A DNA stretch of 36,466 nt from Ruminococcus sp. (GTDB lineage Bacteria; Bacillota; Clostridia; Oscillospirales; Ruminococcaceae). Both the position numbers and the translations under genes were made by a program. The stretch covers positions 5,217-41,682 of the forward strand of contig JAAVHI010000031.1 in assembly GCA_014799785.1 (NCBI GenBank). Direction: 5' to 3'. Below are positions 16,095-24,613 of this stretch, in pieces. The notes below the pieces were generated by a model. That model ran no database searches. It was not told where the DNA came from and saw only the letters and a list, made by a program, of their open reading frames with translations. Position 1 is the first letter of the stretch; each line of letters begins with the position of its first letter.

Positions 16095-17654
16095 ATGGCT
16101 GAAATAACTGTAATTCCCGCCGCAGAAAAATGCAGGAAAATTATCAGAACTGCCGCATATGCAAGAGTGTCAAGCGACAGCGCGGATCAGCTTAATTCCT
16201 TCACGGCTCAGATACGGTACTACAGCGAATTGCTGAAAAACAGCTCCGACGCTGTACTGGTAGATATTTATGCTGAAGAGGGGATTTCCGGAACGAGTTC
16301 CGCAAAAAGAGACGAGTTCCAAAGGCTTATGCGTGACTGCCAAAAAGGAAAGATAGACCGTATCTTAACCAAGTCGGTATCGCGGTTTGCGAGAAATACA
16401 AAGGACTGTCTTGAAGCGGTTCGTGAGCTGAAATCCATTGGCGTATCGGTGTATTTTGAAAAAGAGAATATCGATACCGCCGAAATAAGTTCGGAAATGC
16501 TTCTGACAATGTACAGTGTATGCTCGCAGGAAGAATCGCTGTCAATATCGAAAAACTGCCGAATGGGTGTCCACAAACGAATGGCGGACGGAACATACAA
16601 AAACAGCACAGTTCCGTATGGATATGATTTCATAGACGGGCAAACAGTAGTAAACAGTCAGAAAGCGGAAATTGTTAAGGAAATATTCAATATGTTTCTT
16701 AATGGTCATGGAGTAAATGACATTGCGAATTACCTTAATCAAAATAATGTTCCGGCATCGCAATATGCTAAAAAATGGGATCATACTTCAATAATGTTTA
16801 TACTCCGAAACGAAAAATATATTGGAGATTCGTTATTCCAAAAACGGTATACGACAGATACGCTTCCGTACAGACTTGTAATAAATAACGGAGAAAAGCC
16901 TCAATACTACGCAAAATCGACCCATGAAGCAATCATATCAAAAGAAATTTTTGAAAATGTGCAAGCTCTTATTAATGAAAGAAGAAAAAATCCCGAATCA
17001 AAAATTTATAAAGCCTATCCATTAAGCAAAAAAATATTTTGCGGGATATGCGGCTGCTGCCACAGGCGAAAGAAAAGAAATTCGGGAATATATTGGATAT
17101 GCAGAAATCATGATGACAATAAAGATAATTGCAGCTCAAAGCCTATCCCCGAAACCGAAATATACAGCGCATTTATACGTCTGCAAAATAAGTTGGCAGC
17201 AAACTGCAAAAATATCCTAACGCCTATGCTCCGACAGCTTCAGGATCTTTCCAGTAAAGGAATATCAGGCAATGTTCAGATATCGGAAATCCGAAAGGAA
17301 ATTGCAGAGATAAAAAATCAGCGGCACCTTATGGCAACGCTGAAATCTCAAGGAATTTTAGACGCGGCATACTACACCGAGCATTCGGCACAGCTTGACA
17401 GAAAGCTTCTGAATCTGCAAAATCAACTCCATAGCCTTATGGGAAACGATGAGGATGACAAGGAGATCGACGGCATAAAGCTGCTCATATCGGTTTTTGA
17501 AAATGCCGAGCCGATAGCGGAGTTCAATGAGATAATGTTCGGTCAGATTGTTGAAAAAATAACCGTACAATCAAGTACGGAATTGACATTCAGACTTACA
17601 GGCGGCGTTGAATTCACCGAGAAGATACGCAGAAAGGAGCGGCGCGGAAAATGA
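16095..17654 (+). CDS. Large serine recombinase
   Basis: A 519-residue site-specific recombinase. ATG 16095 is chosen for the AAAGGAG site seven bases upstream; the longer frame from 16071 overlaps that site. The resolvase domain is at residues about 15-150 with catalytic Ser26 in AYARVSSDS and SRFARN arginines. The recombinase DNA-binding domain is at about 170-280 (VPYGYDFIDGQ, then HTSIMFILRNEKYIGD). A zinc ribbon at about 315-350 has Cys at CGICGCC, WICRNH and NCSS. A coiled-coil arm occupies about 370-470. Length and order match transposon recombinases of the TndX/CcrA kind, which integrate and excise elements through short att sites. Its TGA overlaps the ATG of the next gene (ATGA), so translation is coupled. 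It appears intact and is the best candidate for moving this element. Confidence -1.
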   Translation: MAEITVIPAAEKCRKIIRTAAYARVSSDSADQLNSFTAQIRYYSELLKNSSDAVLVDIYAEEGISGTSSAKRDEFQRLMRDCQKGKIDRILTKSVSRFARNTKDCLEAVRELKSIGVSVYFEKENIDTAEISSEMLLTMYSVCSQEESLSISKNCRMGVHKRMADGTYKNSTVPYGYDFIDGQTVVNSQKAEIVKEIFNMFLNGHGVNDIANYLNQNNVPASQYAKKWDHTSIMFILRNEKYIGDSLFQKRYTTDTLPYRLVINNGEKPQYYAKSTHEAIISKEIFENVQALINERRKNPESKIYKAYPLSKKIFCGICGCCHRRKKRNSGIYWICRNHDDNKDNCSSKPIPETEIYSAFIRLQNKLAANCKNILTPMLRQLQDLSSKGISGNVQISEIRKEIAEIKNQRHLMATLKSQGILDAAYYTEHSAQLDRKLLNLQNQLHSLMGNDEDDKEIDGIKLLISVFENAEPIAEFNEIMFGQIVEKITVQSSTELTFRLTGGVEFTEKIRRKERRGK

Positions 17655-18139
17655 AAAAGAACAGAAATATTCCATTCGGCTACTGCATGATAAACGGGAA
17701 ATATGCTGTCAATTTGACTGAAGCCGCTGCGGTAAAACAGATTTTTACCGAATATTCCGACGGGAAGTCCCTTAACGAGATTGCCGCAAAAATGACCGTT
17801 CCCTACCATTCGGACAAGCCTGTCTGGAACAAAAATATGGTAAAGCGTGTACTTGAAAATAGACGATACATAGGCAAATGCGGTTATCCGCAAATAATTG
17901 AGAGCCAAATTTTTAATGATGTGCAGAACATAAAATCAAGAAAAAATTATCGTACCAAAATAAAAAACAAAGAGCCGGAAATCAAAGAATTGCCGCCAAT
18001 ACGGAAATATGAGGTTACGGAAAATATACGTCGCATTACAAATGAGATAAACCGTTTACTGGACGCTCCCAATGCGGACAGAAATGAAATAAAGCAGCTC
18101 ATTTTTAAATGTGCCGAGGAAAAATACAACGTACTTTGA
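17651..18139 (+). CDS. Recombinase-domain-only protein (no catalytic domain)
   Basis: A 162-residue protein starting in the stop of the upstream recombinase (ATGA). Residues 5-95 match the DNA-binding 'Recombinase' domain of large serine recombinases: IPFGYCMINGKYAVNLTEA, KQIFTEYSDGKSLNEIAAKM, VWNKNMVKRVLENRRYIGK. There is no resolvase domain in front and no zinc ribbon behind. Residues 115-160 are a helical, coiled-coil-like tail (NIRRITNEINRLLDAPN). It should bind att-like DNA or pair with a full recombinase without cutting. Being coupled to both recombinase genes, it probably works as an accessory or directionality factor, or is a long-retained fragment. Domain assignment is strong; role is inferred. 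Confidence -1.
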   Translation: MKKNRNIPFGYCMINGKYAVNLTEAAAVKQIFTEYSDGKSLNEIAAKMTVPYHSDKPVWNKNMVKRVLENRRYIGKCGYPQIIESQIFNDVQNIKSRKNYRTKIKNKEPEIKELPPIRKYEVTENIRRITNEINRLLDAPNADRNEIKQLIFKCAEEKYNVL

Positions 18140-18153
18140 AAGGGTGTGAATTT

Positions 18154-19778
18154 ATGCAGAACGCCATGCGTGAACCGCAGGTAATTGTGATACCTGCAAG
18201 AACAGAAGTCAAAAATAACATATCCCAAAGACAACTGAATGTTGCGGCATACTGCCGTGTCAGTACTGATGAGGACGAGCAGGAAACAAGCTTCGAGGCG
18301 CAGATAAGCTACTACACCGACAAGATAAACGGCAGCGCAAATTGGCGCATGGTCGGCATTTTTGCGGACGAAGGCATTACAGGAACTGTGGACACCAAAC
18401 GTCCCGAATTTTTGAAAATGATACGGCTTTGCAGAAATAAAAAATCGATCTGATACTTACGAAATCAATTTCGAGATTCGCCCGAAATACTGTGGACTGT
18501 CTGAAATATGTCCGCGAACTGAAATCTCTCGGAATAGGCATTATATTTGAAAAGGAAAATATTGACACAATGCGTATCGACAGCGAAATGCTTCTGACGG
18601 TAATGAGCAGCTTTGCCCAAGCGGAGTCAGAGTCTATCAGCAAGAACGTGTCCTGGGGAATCCGCCAAAGCTTCAAATCAGGCAAAGTTCCCATAAACTA
18701 CAAGTTCATGCTTGGCTACAGAAAGGGTGTTGACGGCAAACTGGAAATTGTTCCCGATGAAGCCGAGATTGTCAAGGAGATTTTTAGGAAATACCTTGAC
18801 GGCCGCAGTCAGAATCAAATTGCCGATTATCTGAATGGCAGAGGAATTACCACTAAAACTGGCAGCAAGTGGTGTGATGTGACGGTCTCAAATGTTCTCA
18901 CCAACGAGAAATACACGGGGGACGCTATTCTGCAAAAGACCTATGTGCTTGACTGTATCAGCAAAAAACGTTGCATAAACAACGGTGAGCTTCCAAAATA
19001 TCTGGTGAAAGGTCATCACGAGCCGATAATTTCACACTCGGAATTCGACCGTGTACAAGCCGAAATGGCTCGACGAAAGAGCAAACGGAAGGTTGCCGAG
19101 AAGCTGACCAAGACCGAGAACGGCAAGTACAGCGCAAAATTTGCTCTGTCCGAGCTGCTGATATGCGGAGAATGCGGCACTCCCTACCGCCGCGTGACAT
19201 GGACGGCAAAGGGGTTCAAAGAAATAAAGTGGCGGTGTGTGAGCCGATTGCAGTACGGTAAAAAATACTGTCATATTTCTCCTACCATTGCCGAGGAAAC
19301 ACTCCACAACGCAATCGTGGAAGCTATAAACAAGTTCTGTGAGGTACAGTCGGAGGTATCCCAAACCCTTCGGGAGAGCCTAACGGAAGTCCTTGACACA
19401 AGTCTGAACGGCAGCGTTAAGGCTGCGCAGGAACGTATCGGCGAGCTAAGCAGGAATATTGACGAGTTGATAAAGCTTGCGGCTGGGGGTGATACAGAAC
19501 AGTCAATGGCTGACATTCAGAAATTTAGCAATGAGATGACTGCACTAAGGGAATTTATAGAGTCCGAAAAGGCAAAACAATCGGCTGCGGAAAAGGATAA
19601 CCAACAGCTTGAAACGGTACTCGATATGCTTGAAAAGGAAGCTTTCAGGCTGACCAAGTATGATGATGTGGCGGTTAGGCACTTGATTGAGTACATAAAG
19701 GTGATTGACAAAAATACCATGCTGATATGCTTTAAGGGCGGGTTTGAGGTCAGAAAGGAGCTTAATATTGGAAGTTGA
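18154..19778 (+). pseudogene. Second large serine recombinase, interrupted by a one-base frameshift
   Basis: Start ATG 18154 after AAAGGGTGTG. The first frame gives VAAYCRVSTDEDEQ (catalytic Ser37) and ends at TGA 18453. The homologous continuation lies one frame back, from the six-A run at 18439-18444 to TGA 19778. Adding one A to that run would give ...NKKIDLILTKSISRFARN and a 541-residue recombinase with recombinase domain, zinc ribbon (CGECGTPYRR, WRC, KKYC, bases 19160-19270) and coiled-coil arm (LETVLDMLEKEA). As written, the protein would stop after about 99 residues. It could be a real mutation, a phase-variable homopolymer, transcriptional slippage at the A-run, or a sequencing error. 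The rest of the frame is well preserved, so any inactivation is recent. It pairs with the intact recombinase upstream, as in two-recombinase (CcrA/CcrB-like) elements. Confidence -1.
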
Positions 19779-19902
19779 GATACCTGTACAGCTTTATGAA
19801 CTGCTTCTGAAAGAGGCGGCGGAAACGGGTTCTGCGGTTGAAGAAATCGCGGAATCAGCTTTTAGAAATTATATTGAGAGGAATGAGGACATTGCCGACT
19901 AA
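19768..19902 (+). CDS. Small ribbon-helix-helix-like protein
   Basis: A 44-residue frame starting with TTG at 19768, inside the end of the recombinase gene, preceded by AAAGGAG and ending at TAA 19902. The sequence (VEIPVQLYELLLKEAAETGSA, then VEEIAESAFRNYIER) has a beta-strand and two helices, like a CopG/Arc-type DNA-binding unit or an antitoxin. It overlaps the genes on both sides, which suggests coupled translation of three consecutive genes. Start codon and reality are moderately sure because the pattern fits the family and the spacing to AAAGGAG is normal. A regulator of the recombinase operon is plausible. Confidence -1.
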   Translation: MEVEIPVQLYELLLKEAAETGSAVEEIAESAFRNYIERNEDIAD

Positions 19903-20380
19903 CGAAAAGAAAGGCATTACAGTCAAAATAGACGCGGGACTTCATGCGGAGGTCAAACAGTATCTTGAAAGTCACGGAATGACAATGGCAGAATTTGTTA
20001 CGCAGGCTCTGCAGGACGAGCTGCATCCGAAAATAAATATGCAGGAGGAAAAGAATATGGGAAATATGAGGACGATTGCTTTTCAGGTACCGGAGGAACT
20101 GTTTCAGAGAATAAAGGATTATCTGCAGAACAATAATATGACGCAAAAGGAATTTATGCTTGGACTTATTGAGAACGAGTTGAATCGTGATCTGACGCAG
20201 CGGGCAGAGGTGACCGAGGCTCAGCAGGAGATTGAAGAAACCGCTGAAAGCAATTTTGAGGCAATTTCTGAAGAACGGGACAGTGCCGACATTTCTGAGG
20301 ATTTTGAGGAGGTAAATGATGAATCCGAGGATATTGATGAGAATGAGACTGAGTATATTGGTATGGGGATGTCGATGTGA
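19883..20380 (+). CDS. Tandem ribbon-helix-helix (CopG-like) DNA-binding protein
   Basis: A protein of about 165 residues. ATG 19883 is chosen with GAGAGG just upstream; TTG 19892 with better spacing is an alternative. Two similar beta-helix-helix units are visible: KGITVKIDAGLHAEVKQYLE with MTMAEFVTQALQDEL, and MRTIAFQVPEELFQRIKDYL with MTQKEFMLGLIENEL. The last 60 residues are highly acidic (SEDFEEVNDESEDIDENE). Ribbon-helix-helix proteins bind DNA as dimers; a tandem copy could act as an intramolecular dimer on direct repeats. It closes the recombinase operon. About 80 bases downstream lie 21-bp-spaced direct repeats at a promoter, a natural target. The acidic tail may contact a partner or mimic nucleic acid. 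Fold is fairly clear; target is inferred. Confidence -1.
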   Translation: MRTLPTNEKKGITVKIDAGLHAEVKQYLESHGMTMAEFVTQALQDELHPKINMQEEKNMGNMRTIAFQVPEELFQRIKDYLQNNNMTQKEFMLGLIENELNRDLTQRAEVTEAQQEIEETAESNFEAISEERDSADISEDFEEVNDESEDIDENETEYIGMGMSM

Positions 20381-20460
20381 GCGGCATCCTCTTATGTATT
20401 TTAAGGCGTGGAGTTATACATAATGATATGACATAAATTGGCAAGACATTGCATATTATG

Positions 20461-20491
20461 ACCGCTCATCGACAAATTTTAACCGCTCGTC
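20461..20491 (+). repeat. Two direct repeats ACCGCTC(A/G)TC spaced 21 bp
   Basis: ACCGCTCATC (20461-20470) and ACCGCTCGTC (20482-20491) lie two helical turns apart on the same face of DNA, 10 bases before the -35 box at 20502. This is the geometry of an operator, possibly for the ribbon-helix-helix protein encoded just upstream. Confidence -1.
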
Positions 20492-20501
20492 CTAAAGGTT
20501 A

Positions 20502-20530
20502 TTGACATTTTTCGCTAAAAAATGTATACT
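20502..20530 (+). promoter_or_regulatory. Consensus sigma-A promoter with no obvious gene
   Basis: TTGACA (20502-20507), 17 bases, TATACT (20525-20530): a near-perfect promoter reading right. Only a 33-codon frame (ATG 20534), with no ribosome-binding site, lies directly after it. It may express an RNA, or may have been separated from its gene by rearrangement. Confidence -1.
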
Positions 20531-20614
20531 GTTATGCAAGAAAAACGAGAAATATTTTCTATAAAAAATAAAATGCATTTCATTCCATTTTTTATACCGT
20601 TTGTCAGATTTCTG

Positions 20615-20643
20615 TTGATTTTTGTCGGAACTTGAGGTATGAT
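20615..20643 (+). promoter_or_regulatory. Second promoter-like sequence
   Basis: TTGATT (20615-20620), 17 bases, TATGAT (20638-20643), reading right into the same gene-free stretch. No convincing ORF follows before the IS110 element. Confidence -1.
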
Positions 20644-21110
20644 ATAAAGGATTAGGAGATACGTTCGGATAATTATTTATATTTTTTTAACTGATATTAT
20701 ACATCTAAAATCAAGAAAATTTAACAATGTGACATATTGTTTAAATATGACAATTGGTATTTTTGCAAATTATTTTGAATTTTTGGTAAATCCGTCATTA
20801 TAGGCTAAGGAAGAAAATGGATGTTAATACTTTAAAGCTATGTGTATTCCTTATATTTAGATGATTTCTCACAATACATCCCATAATTTTTAAGTGCTTT
20901 TTGTTAATTTTGCTGATTTTGGTAAAAAGAATGTTACAAAAAACTGTATATTGTGTCGTATTATATAGAAATATGTAAAAGGGTAGACTTTAAGCTTTAC
21001 ATATAATTGGGGCATATGATAATTGTATATATTGGATTTGAAGATAAAGTATAGTGAATATTCTATTATAACAACCATTTTAAGGAGACCAGCTATGAGA
21101 AGTCAATAGA
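20644..21110. other. A+T-rich non-coding stretch at the edge of the IS110 element
   Basis: About 470 bases with no gene. At 21082-21109 an AAGGAG ribosome-binding site and ATG (21095) open a frame that stops after four codons (MRSQ). This looks like the 5' end of a gene cut off where the insertion sequence begins. I see no further structure; tRNA and CRISPR signals are absent. Confidence -1.
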
Positions 21111-21189
21111 AAAAAGCGAGAATTAACAAAAATTTTAAAAAGCCAAAAAGTGTGCACCCCAACAGAAAAAGGCGAGAAAAATAAAAAAA

Positions 21190-22347
21190 TCAGGCGAGAG
21201 CAAATGTAATATTGTTATTAAGAAGCTTGAGGAGTACACGCACAAACTTATGAGCAGTATGACCGAGAGCCGAATAATGAGAAAGCCCTTGAGCGACCTT
21301 AGAATCGTAATAACGTTTAAAAGTATCGTTATTAAGGGAAACATTCCAGGCAGCGTTGATCAGAGTGTACCGGAGCAGCTTAGAACCCCGTTTGGATATT
21401 AGTGTACGTTTAGCATTGAACTTTCCCGACTGATTTATGACATGGTCAAGACCTGCATAGGCAAGCAGCTTGGAAGAGTTGGAAAAACGCTTAATATCGC
21501 CGATTTCGCCGAGGATCATAGCTCCGTTCAATTTGCCGATACCAGGAACGGTCATAATAACCGAATCAAGCGCATCAACAGCAACTTTAATGAAAGTTTC
21601 CAATTCAGTCAACTGGCTTTCAATTAACTCAATCTTAGCGATTGTCTGAGCTATTTGAATAGATATGTAGGTGTTCTTCACGCCAACGGACGATGCTGCC
21701 AGACTTTTGGGGGATTGGGCGTCCTGCTTTCAGAAGCGTCCTCTGAAAGCCTTGGAAAGAATGTTACTTAGTTTAGTTAAGTGTAAAGCGGCAATGTCGT
21801 CCGGTGAGTAACATACCTTCAAAAGCTCATAACAGGTTTTGATGTGTAGCCCCGATTTAAAGAAGGACTGAAGCTCGGGAAAGATAACATCAACGTAGGA
21901 AGTGAGCTGAATTTTAAGGTGTGCTTTGGACTTTTTCAGGTTCTGACGAAAACGGCAAAGGAATTTGAGTTTCAAGGTCTTGATGTCATTTTCGGTATAG
22001 TGTCTGAAAAAGTTTACCATCAATGTTTTGCAAATGAGCAAAGAATCAACCTTATCAGTTTTAGTCTTGCGAATGTATGTTTTACGCATGTCAGCGGTTT
22101 GAACAGGGTTTATGACTGCAAGCTCAAAAAGGCTGTGCAGAAAGAAAATCACATTTTCCGCATAGTGAGCGGTTGAGTCGAGACTGATAAGAACCTTGCT
22201 CTTATCAATAGTTTCAAGCTTTGATTTAAGGAGTTTGAAGCCCTCGTGGTTGTTTGCAAAGAAAAAAGGCTCAATGATGATAACGCCGTCTGCATTTACA
22301 GCGGCAACATGGGTCATCTTTGCAATGTCAATTCCAACATAGATCAT
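21190..22347 (-). pseudogene. IS110-family transposase interrupted by one in-frame TGA
   Basis: The N-terminal part (22347 to 21733, 205 residues) has the DEDD RuvC-like fold: MIYVGIDIAKMTHVA with the first Asp, LISLDST, and KTKTDKVDSLLI with a late Asp. The C-terminal part (to TGA at 21190-21192) has the Transposase_20 domain: TVPGIGKLNGAMILGEIGDI, LAYAGLDHVINQSGKF, RGSKLLRYTL with the conserved Ser. Both lie in the same frame, separated only by TGA at 21730-21732 (KAFRGRF-stop-KQDAQS), where family members usually carry a Gly. One base change from GGA explains it. Full length would be 385 residues, normal for IS110. Readthrough of TGA would restore activity, but other genes here end in TGA, so it is most likely an inactivating nonsense mutation. 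Confidence -1.
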
Positions 22348-22560
22348 AAAAGTTTACCGTCCCTTTTAATTATTTGGTACTGTTTTCCTGCCACTTAGTT
22401 TTATTTCCGTAAACTTGCTTGATATTAAAGTTCTTTAACTTATCCAGCTATTAACATTGTAAATAAAACTGTGGCTTTACACTCATTACAGTAGTCGAGC
22501 TACAGAAAATTATCAAAAGTCCATAGCACCTGTTTTTATTTTACCACATTATTCGAGAAA
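22348..22560 (-). ncRNA. Candidate IS110 bridge-RNA region
   Basis: This is the non-coding DNA immediately upstream of the minus-strand transposase, where IS110-group elements encode a structured guide RNA. No ORF is present. I did not resolve the two-loop fold by eye, so the call rests on position and element type only. Confidence -1.
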
Positions 22561-22577
22561 GGAGTAGTATGATTTAG
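22561..22577 (+). other. Ribosome-binding site plus two-codon mini-ORF (AUG-AUU-UAG)
   Basis: AAAGGAG runs into this interval (22557-22564) and is followed by ATG ATT TAG at 22569-22577, 27 bases before the start of the HD-domain gene. A strong start site is thus spent on a two-codon frame. It resembles known AUG-AUA-stop minigenes that trap tRNA, or it is a truncated gene start left by the insertion sequence. Confidence -1.
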
Positions 22578-22603
22578 GCTTTACTATATCATACAAGAAA
22601 AAT

Positions 22604-24121
22604 ATGTTTGAAATTCCAGATAATTTAAAATTAAATAATAATGAATATTATTCTGTATTATCAATAATATTTATTCAAGTTGAGAAGCTTTTGAAAACCC
22701 CACTACATATTCATTATACGGATCATAGTATTACACATAGTACTAGAATATTAAATATAATATCTAAAATAATAGAAAATATTGATTTAAAATTTAATGA
22801 AGAAGAAAAATTTATTCTTTTATCAGCAATATTATTACATGATATTGGAATGCAAACTCCTGATTATGCTGATTTAGGAGAATTACCATTAAATACAGAA
22901 GCTCTTGAAAAAATAAGAAAAAAACATCATGAATATTCGGAAAGATTAATTATTGATAGTATACAATACTCTGAAAATGAAACATATTTTTTGGGGTTAA
23001 ATTCTAAAGAAGAGTTTGTTGATGATATAGCTTTAGTAGCCAAGTATCATCGAAAAATGAATATAGCTGCCTTAGATAATGATGTAATTGGAGATAAGGT
23101 TATTAGATTGAGATTATTGTGTGCTCTTATGCGTTTAGGAGATTGCTTAGATTTAGATTATCGGAGAGTGGATATAAAAAGATTATTGGTATTTTCCAAT
23201 ATACCCATCGAAAGTAAGTTTTATTGGTATTCACATTATTACATAAATGGATTATTAATTCAAAATCAAAAAATACATATATATTTTAAATTTCCAAAAG
23301 AATATGAAAATAAAAGTGAGTTCACAAATAAAATTATTGAATATATGACTAGCGAAATTAGAAATCAGATAGATGAGGTTTATGATATACTTGATGAATA
23401 TAATATACGATTTTATAAAGATATTATAGTACATAACCAGTATTCAAATGCTCAGAAGAAGATGCCAGTTGAATTAGAGCAATACATTGCTACATCGAAT
23501 AGCGAAAATGTTTATCGTGGAGTTATATATGGTAAGCTAAACATAACTAATAGAAAGGATTTATTAGGTGCTTATGTTAAAAGTTTAAAAAATACAGAAA
23601 GTTTTAGAAATATGGTAATGGGACCATATTTTTTGTCGCCAAAGTGGTATAGAGAAAGAGTTAATGCAAATTGTAATCACGAAGATTTTGACTCAAAATT
23701 CTTTGAGTTTATAAAAGAACAGACTAGAATAGCCGTTAACGAAAATATTAAATTAATTTTTACCAATACCAGCAGATATGAAGCTAAAGTTAAAAACATC
23801 TTAACTCCATGTGAATACAATAGATTTTTTGAAGAGGTTTTGGAAAATATAAGAATAGTTTGGGGAGAGCATGCTGAAAGAGGACCTATGTTGTGTTGTG
23901 TTAATCCTGGGTATATGCATATTATTACATCTACTGATAATTGTGCCATCATAACACAAAGGTCCGGAATAATGGAACCTACTCACCAAGGATATATTAC
24001 TACTGATAAAAATGAAATAGAAAGAATAAATAAAAGCTTTGATGATATTTTTAACTACAATTATACTACGCAAAAGCAAGAATTACAGAAGTTGGAAGAG
24101 TTCATTTTTAGTATTATGTGA
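22604..24121 (+). CDS. HD-domain phosphohydrolase (HD-CE-like) with C-terminal sensor-like domain
   Basis: A 505-residue protein, start ATG 22604; its own ribosome-binding site is weak. The HD fold spans residues about 30-195: YTDHSITHSTRI (His41, His45), ILLHDIGM (His79-Asp80), KKHHEYSERLI (His108, His109), KYHRK (His149) and LLCALMRLGDCLDLDYRRVD (Asp180, Asp184). This spacing is that of the HD-CE group, often linked to conflict and stress systems. Such proteins are metal-dependent hydrolases of nucleotides or phosphoesters. Residues about 305-500 form a second alpha/beta domain (VYRGVIYGKLN, RGPMLCCVNPGYMHIITS, RSGIMEPTHQGYITTD) resembling PLD-like sensor domains of regulators; I am unsure of this. 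It heads a five-gene, very A+T-rich operon. The C-terminal part may sense a ligand that controls the HD enzyme. Confidence -1.
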   Translation: MFEIPDNLKLNNNEYYSVLSIIFIQVEKLLKTPLHIHYTDHSITHSTRILNIISKIIENIDLKFNEEEKFILLSAILLHDIGMQTPDYADLGELPLNTEALEKIRKKHHEYSERLIIDSIQYSENETYFLGLNSKEEFVDDIALVAKYHRKMNIAALDNDVIGDKVIRLRLLCALMRLGDCLDLDYRRVDIKRLLVFSNIPIESKFYWYSHYYINGLLIQNQKIHIYFKFPKEYENKSEFTNKIIEYMTSEIRNQIDEVYDILDEYNIRFYKDIIVHNQYSNAQKKMPVELEQYIATSNSENVYRGVIYGKLNITNRKDLLGAYVKSLKNTESFRNMVMGPYFLSPKWYRERVNANCNHEDFDSKFFEFIKEQTRIAVNENIKLIFTNTSRYEAKVKNILTPCEYNRFFEEVLENIRIVWGEHAERGPMLCCVNPGYMHIITSTDNCAIITQRSGIMEPTHQGYITTDKNEIERINKSFDDIFNYNYTTQKQELQKLEEFIFSIM

Positions 24122-24134
24122 TTAAGGAGAATAT

Positions 24135-24587
24135 ATGGATAAGATTGAAATCACATTCAATGATATTACACCTGATGAATGGTTGCAGATGAGAAAAGCA
24201 GTTGGATTTCCATTATTTGATAGGGAAATTGCACAAAAGGCTTTAAACGGATCGTTAGGAGTACTTGGAATTAAAAAAGATGGGACTCATATAGGCATGT
24301 TGCGAATATTGGGTGATGGAGCATATTCATTTTATTTTAATGATGTTATCATAGTTCCAGCTTTTCATAGAATGGGGTTAGGGAAAAAATTAATAAACAA
24401 AGCTGTTGAATTTATTCGAAATAATTTTTGTACTGAGACAATGTTTTCAATAAGTATATTTGCAAATGCTATGTCTGAGGAATTTTATGAAAAAGTTGGA
24501 TTTTCGGTTAGAAAAGAAATACCAATGAAAGTATTTGTACGAGATATTCATGTTGGTTCAAGACAAGAGTGCTTAAATAAAAATTAA
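24135..24587 (+). CDS. GNAT-family N-acetyltransferase
   Basis: A 150-residue protein, ATG 24135 after AAGGAG, 13 bases after the HD gene. The acetyl-CoA-binding motif A is clear at residues 71-84 (VIIVPAFHRMGLGK, with R-M-G-L-G-K). It is preceded by beta-strands (GMLRILGDGAYSFYFND) and followed by ANAMSEEFYEKVGFSVRKE, the usual motif B ending. Length and layout are those of a single-domain GNAT acetylating an amine on a small molecule or protein. The substrate is not readable. In this operon it might modify the product or target of the HD, HAD and alpha/beta hydrolase enzymes, or confer resistance. Family call is firm. Confidence -1.
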   Translation: MDKIEITFNDITPDEWLQMRKAVGFPLFDREIAQKALNGSLGVLGIKKDGTHIGMLRILGDGAYSFYFNDVIIVPAFHRMGLGKKLINKAVEFIRNNFCTETMFSISIFANAMSEEFYEKVGFSVRKEIPMKVFVRDIHVGSRQECLNKN

Positions 24588-24613
24588 GATTAGCTTGAGG
24601 TAGGGTGTTTCTG

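Larger units (their letters stand above)
21105..22570 (-). mobile_element. IS110-family insertion sequence (limits approximate)
   Basis: The element is defined by the minus-strand IS110 transposase at 21190-22347 plus non-coding ends. IS110 elements generally lack clear terminal inverted repeats and target duplications, so the borders are estimated. The left one comes from a truncated gene start near 21105, and the right one from the fresh ribosome-binding site near 22560. The roughly 200 bases upstream of the transposase start (22348-22560) could encode the guide (bridge) RNA known from this family. Confidence -1.

Noticed and set aside
20461..20491. CRISPR or iteron array
   Set aside because: Only two 10-base copies are present, with no further units, spacers or replication gene nearby.
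20534..20635. 33-codon ORF after the consensus promoter as a gene
   Set aside because: The ATG lies before the expected transcription start and has no ribosome-binding site.
21730..21732. TGA recoded as an amino acid in the IS110 transposase
   Set aside because: Several genes here end in TGA (for example 9928, 17654, 19778), so TGA is a normal stop; a nonsense mutation is simpler.
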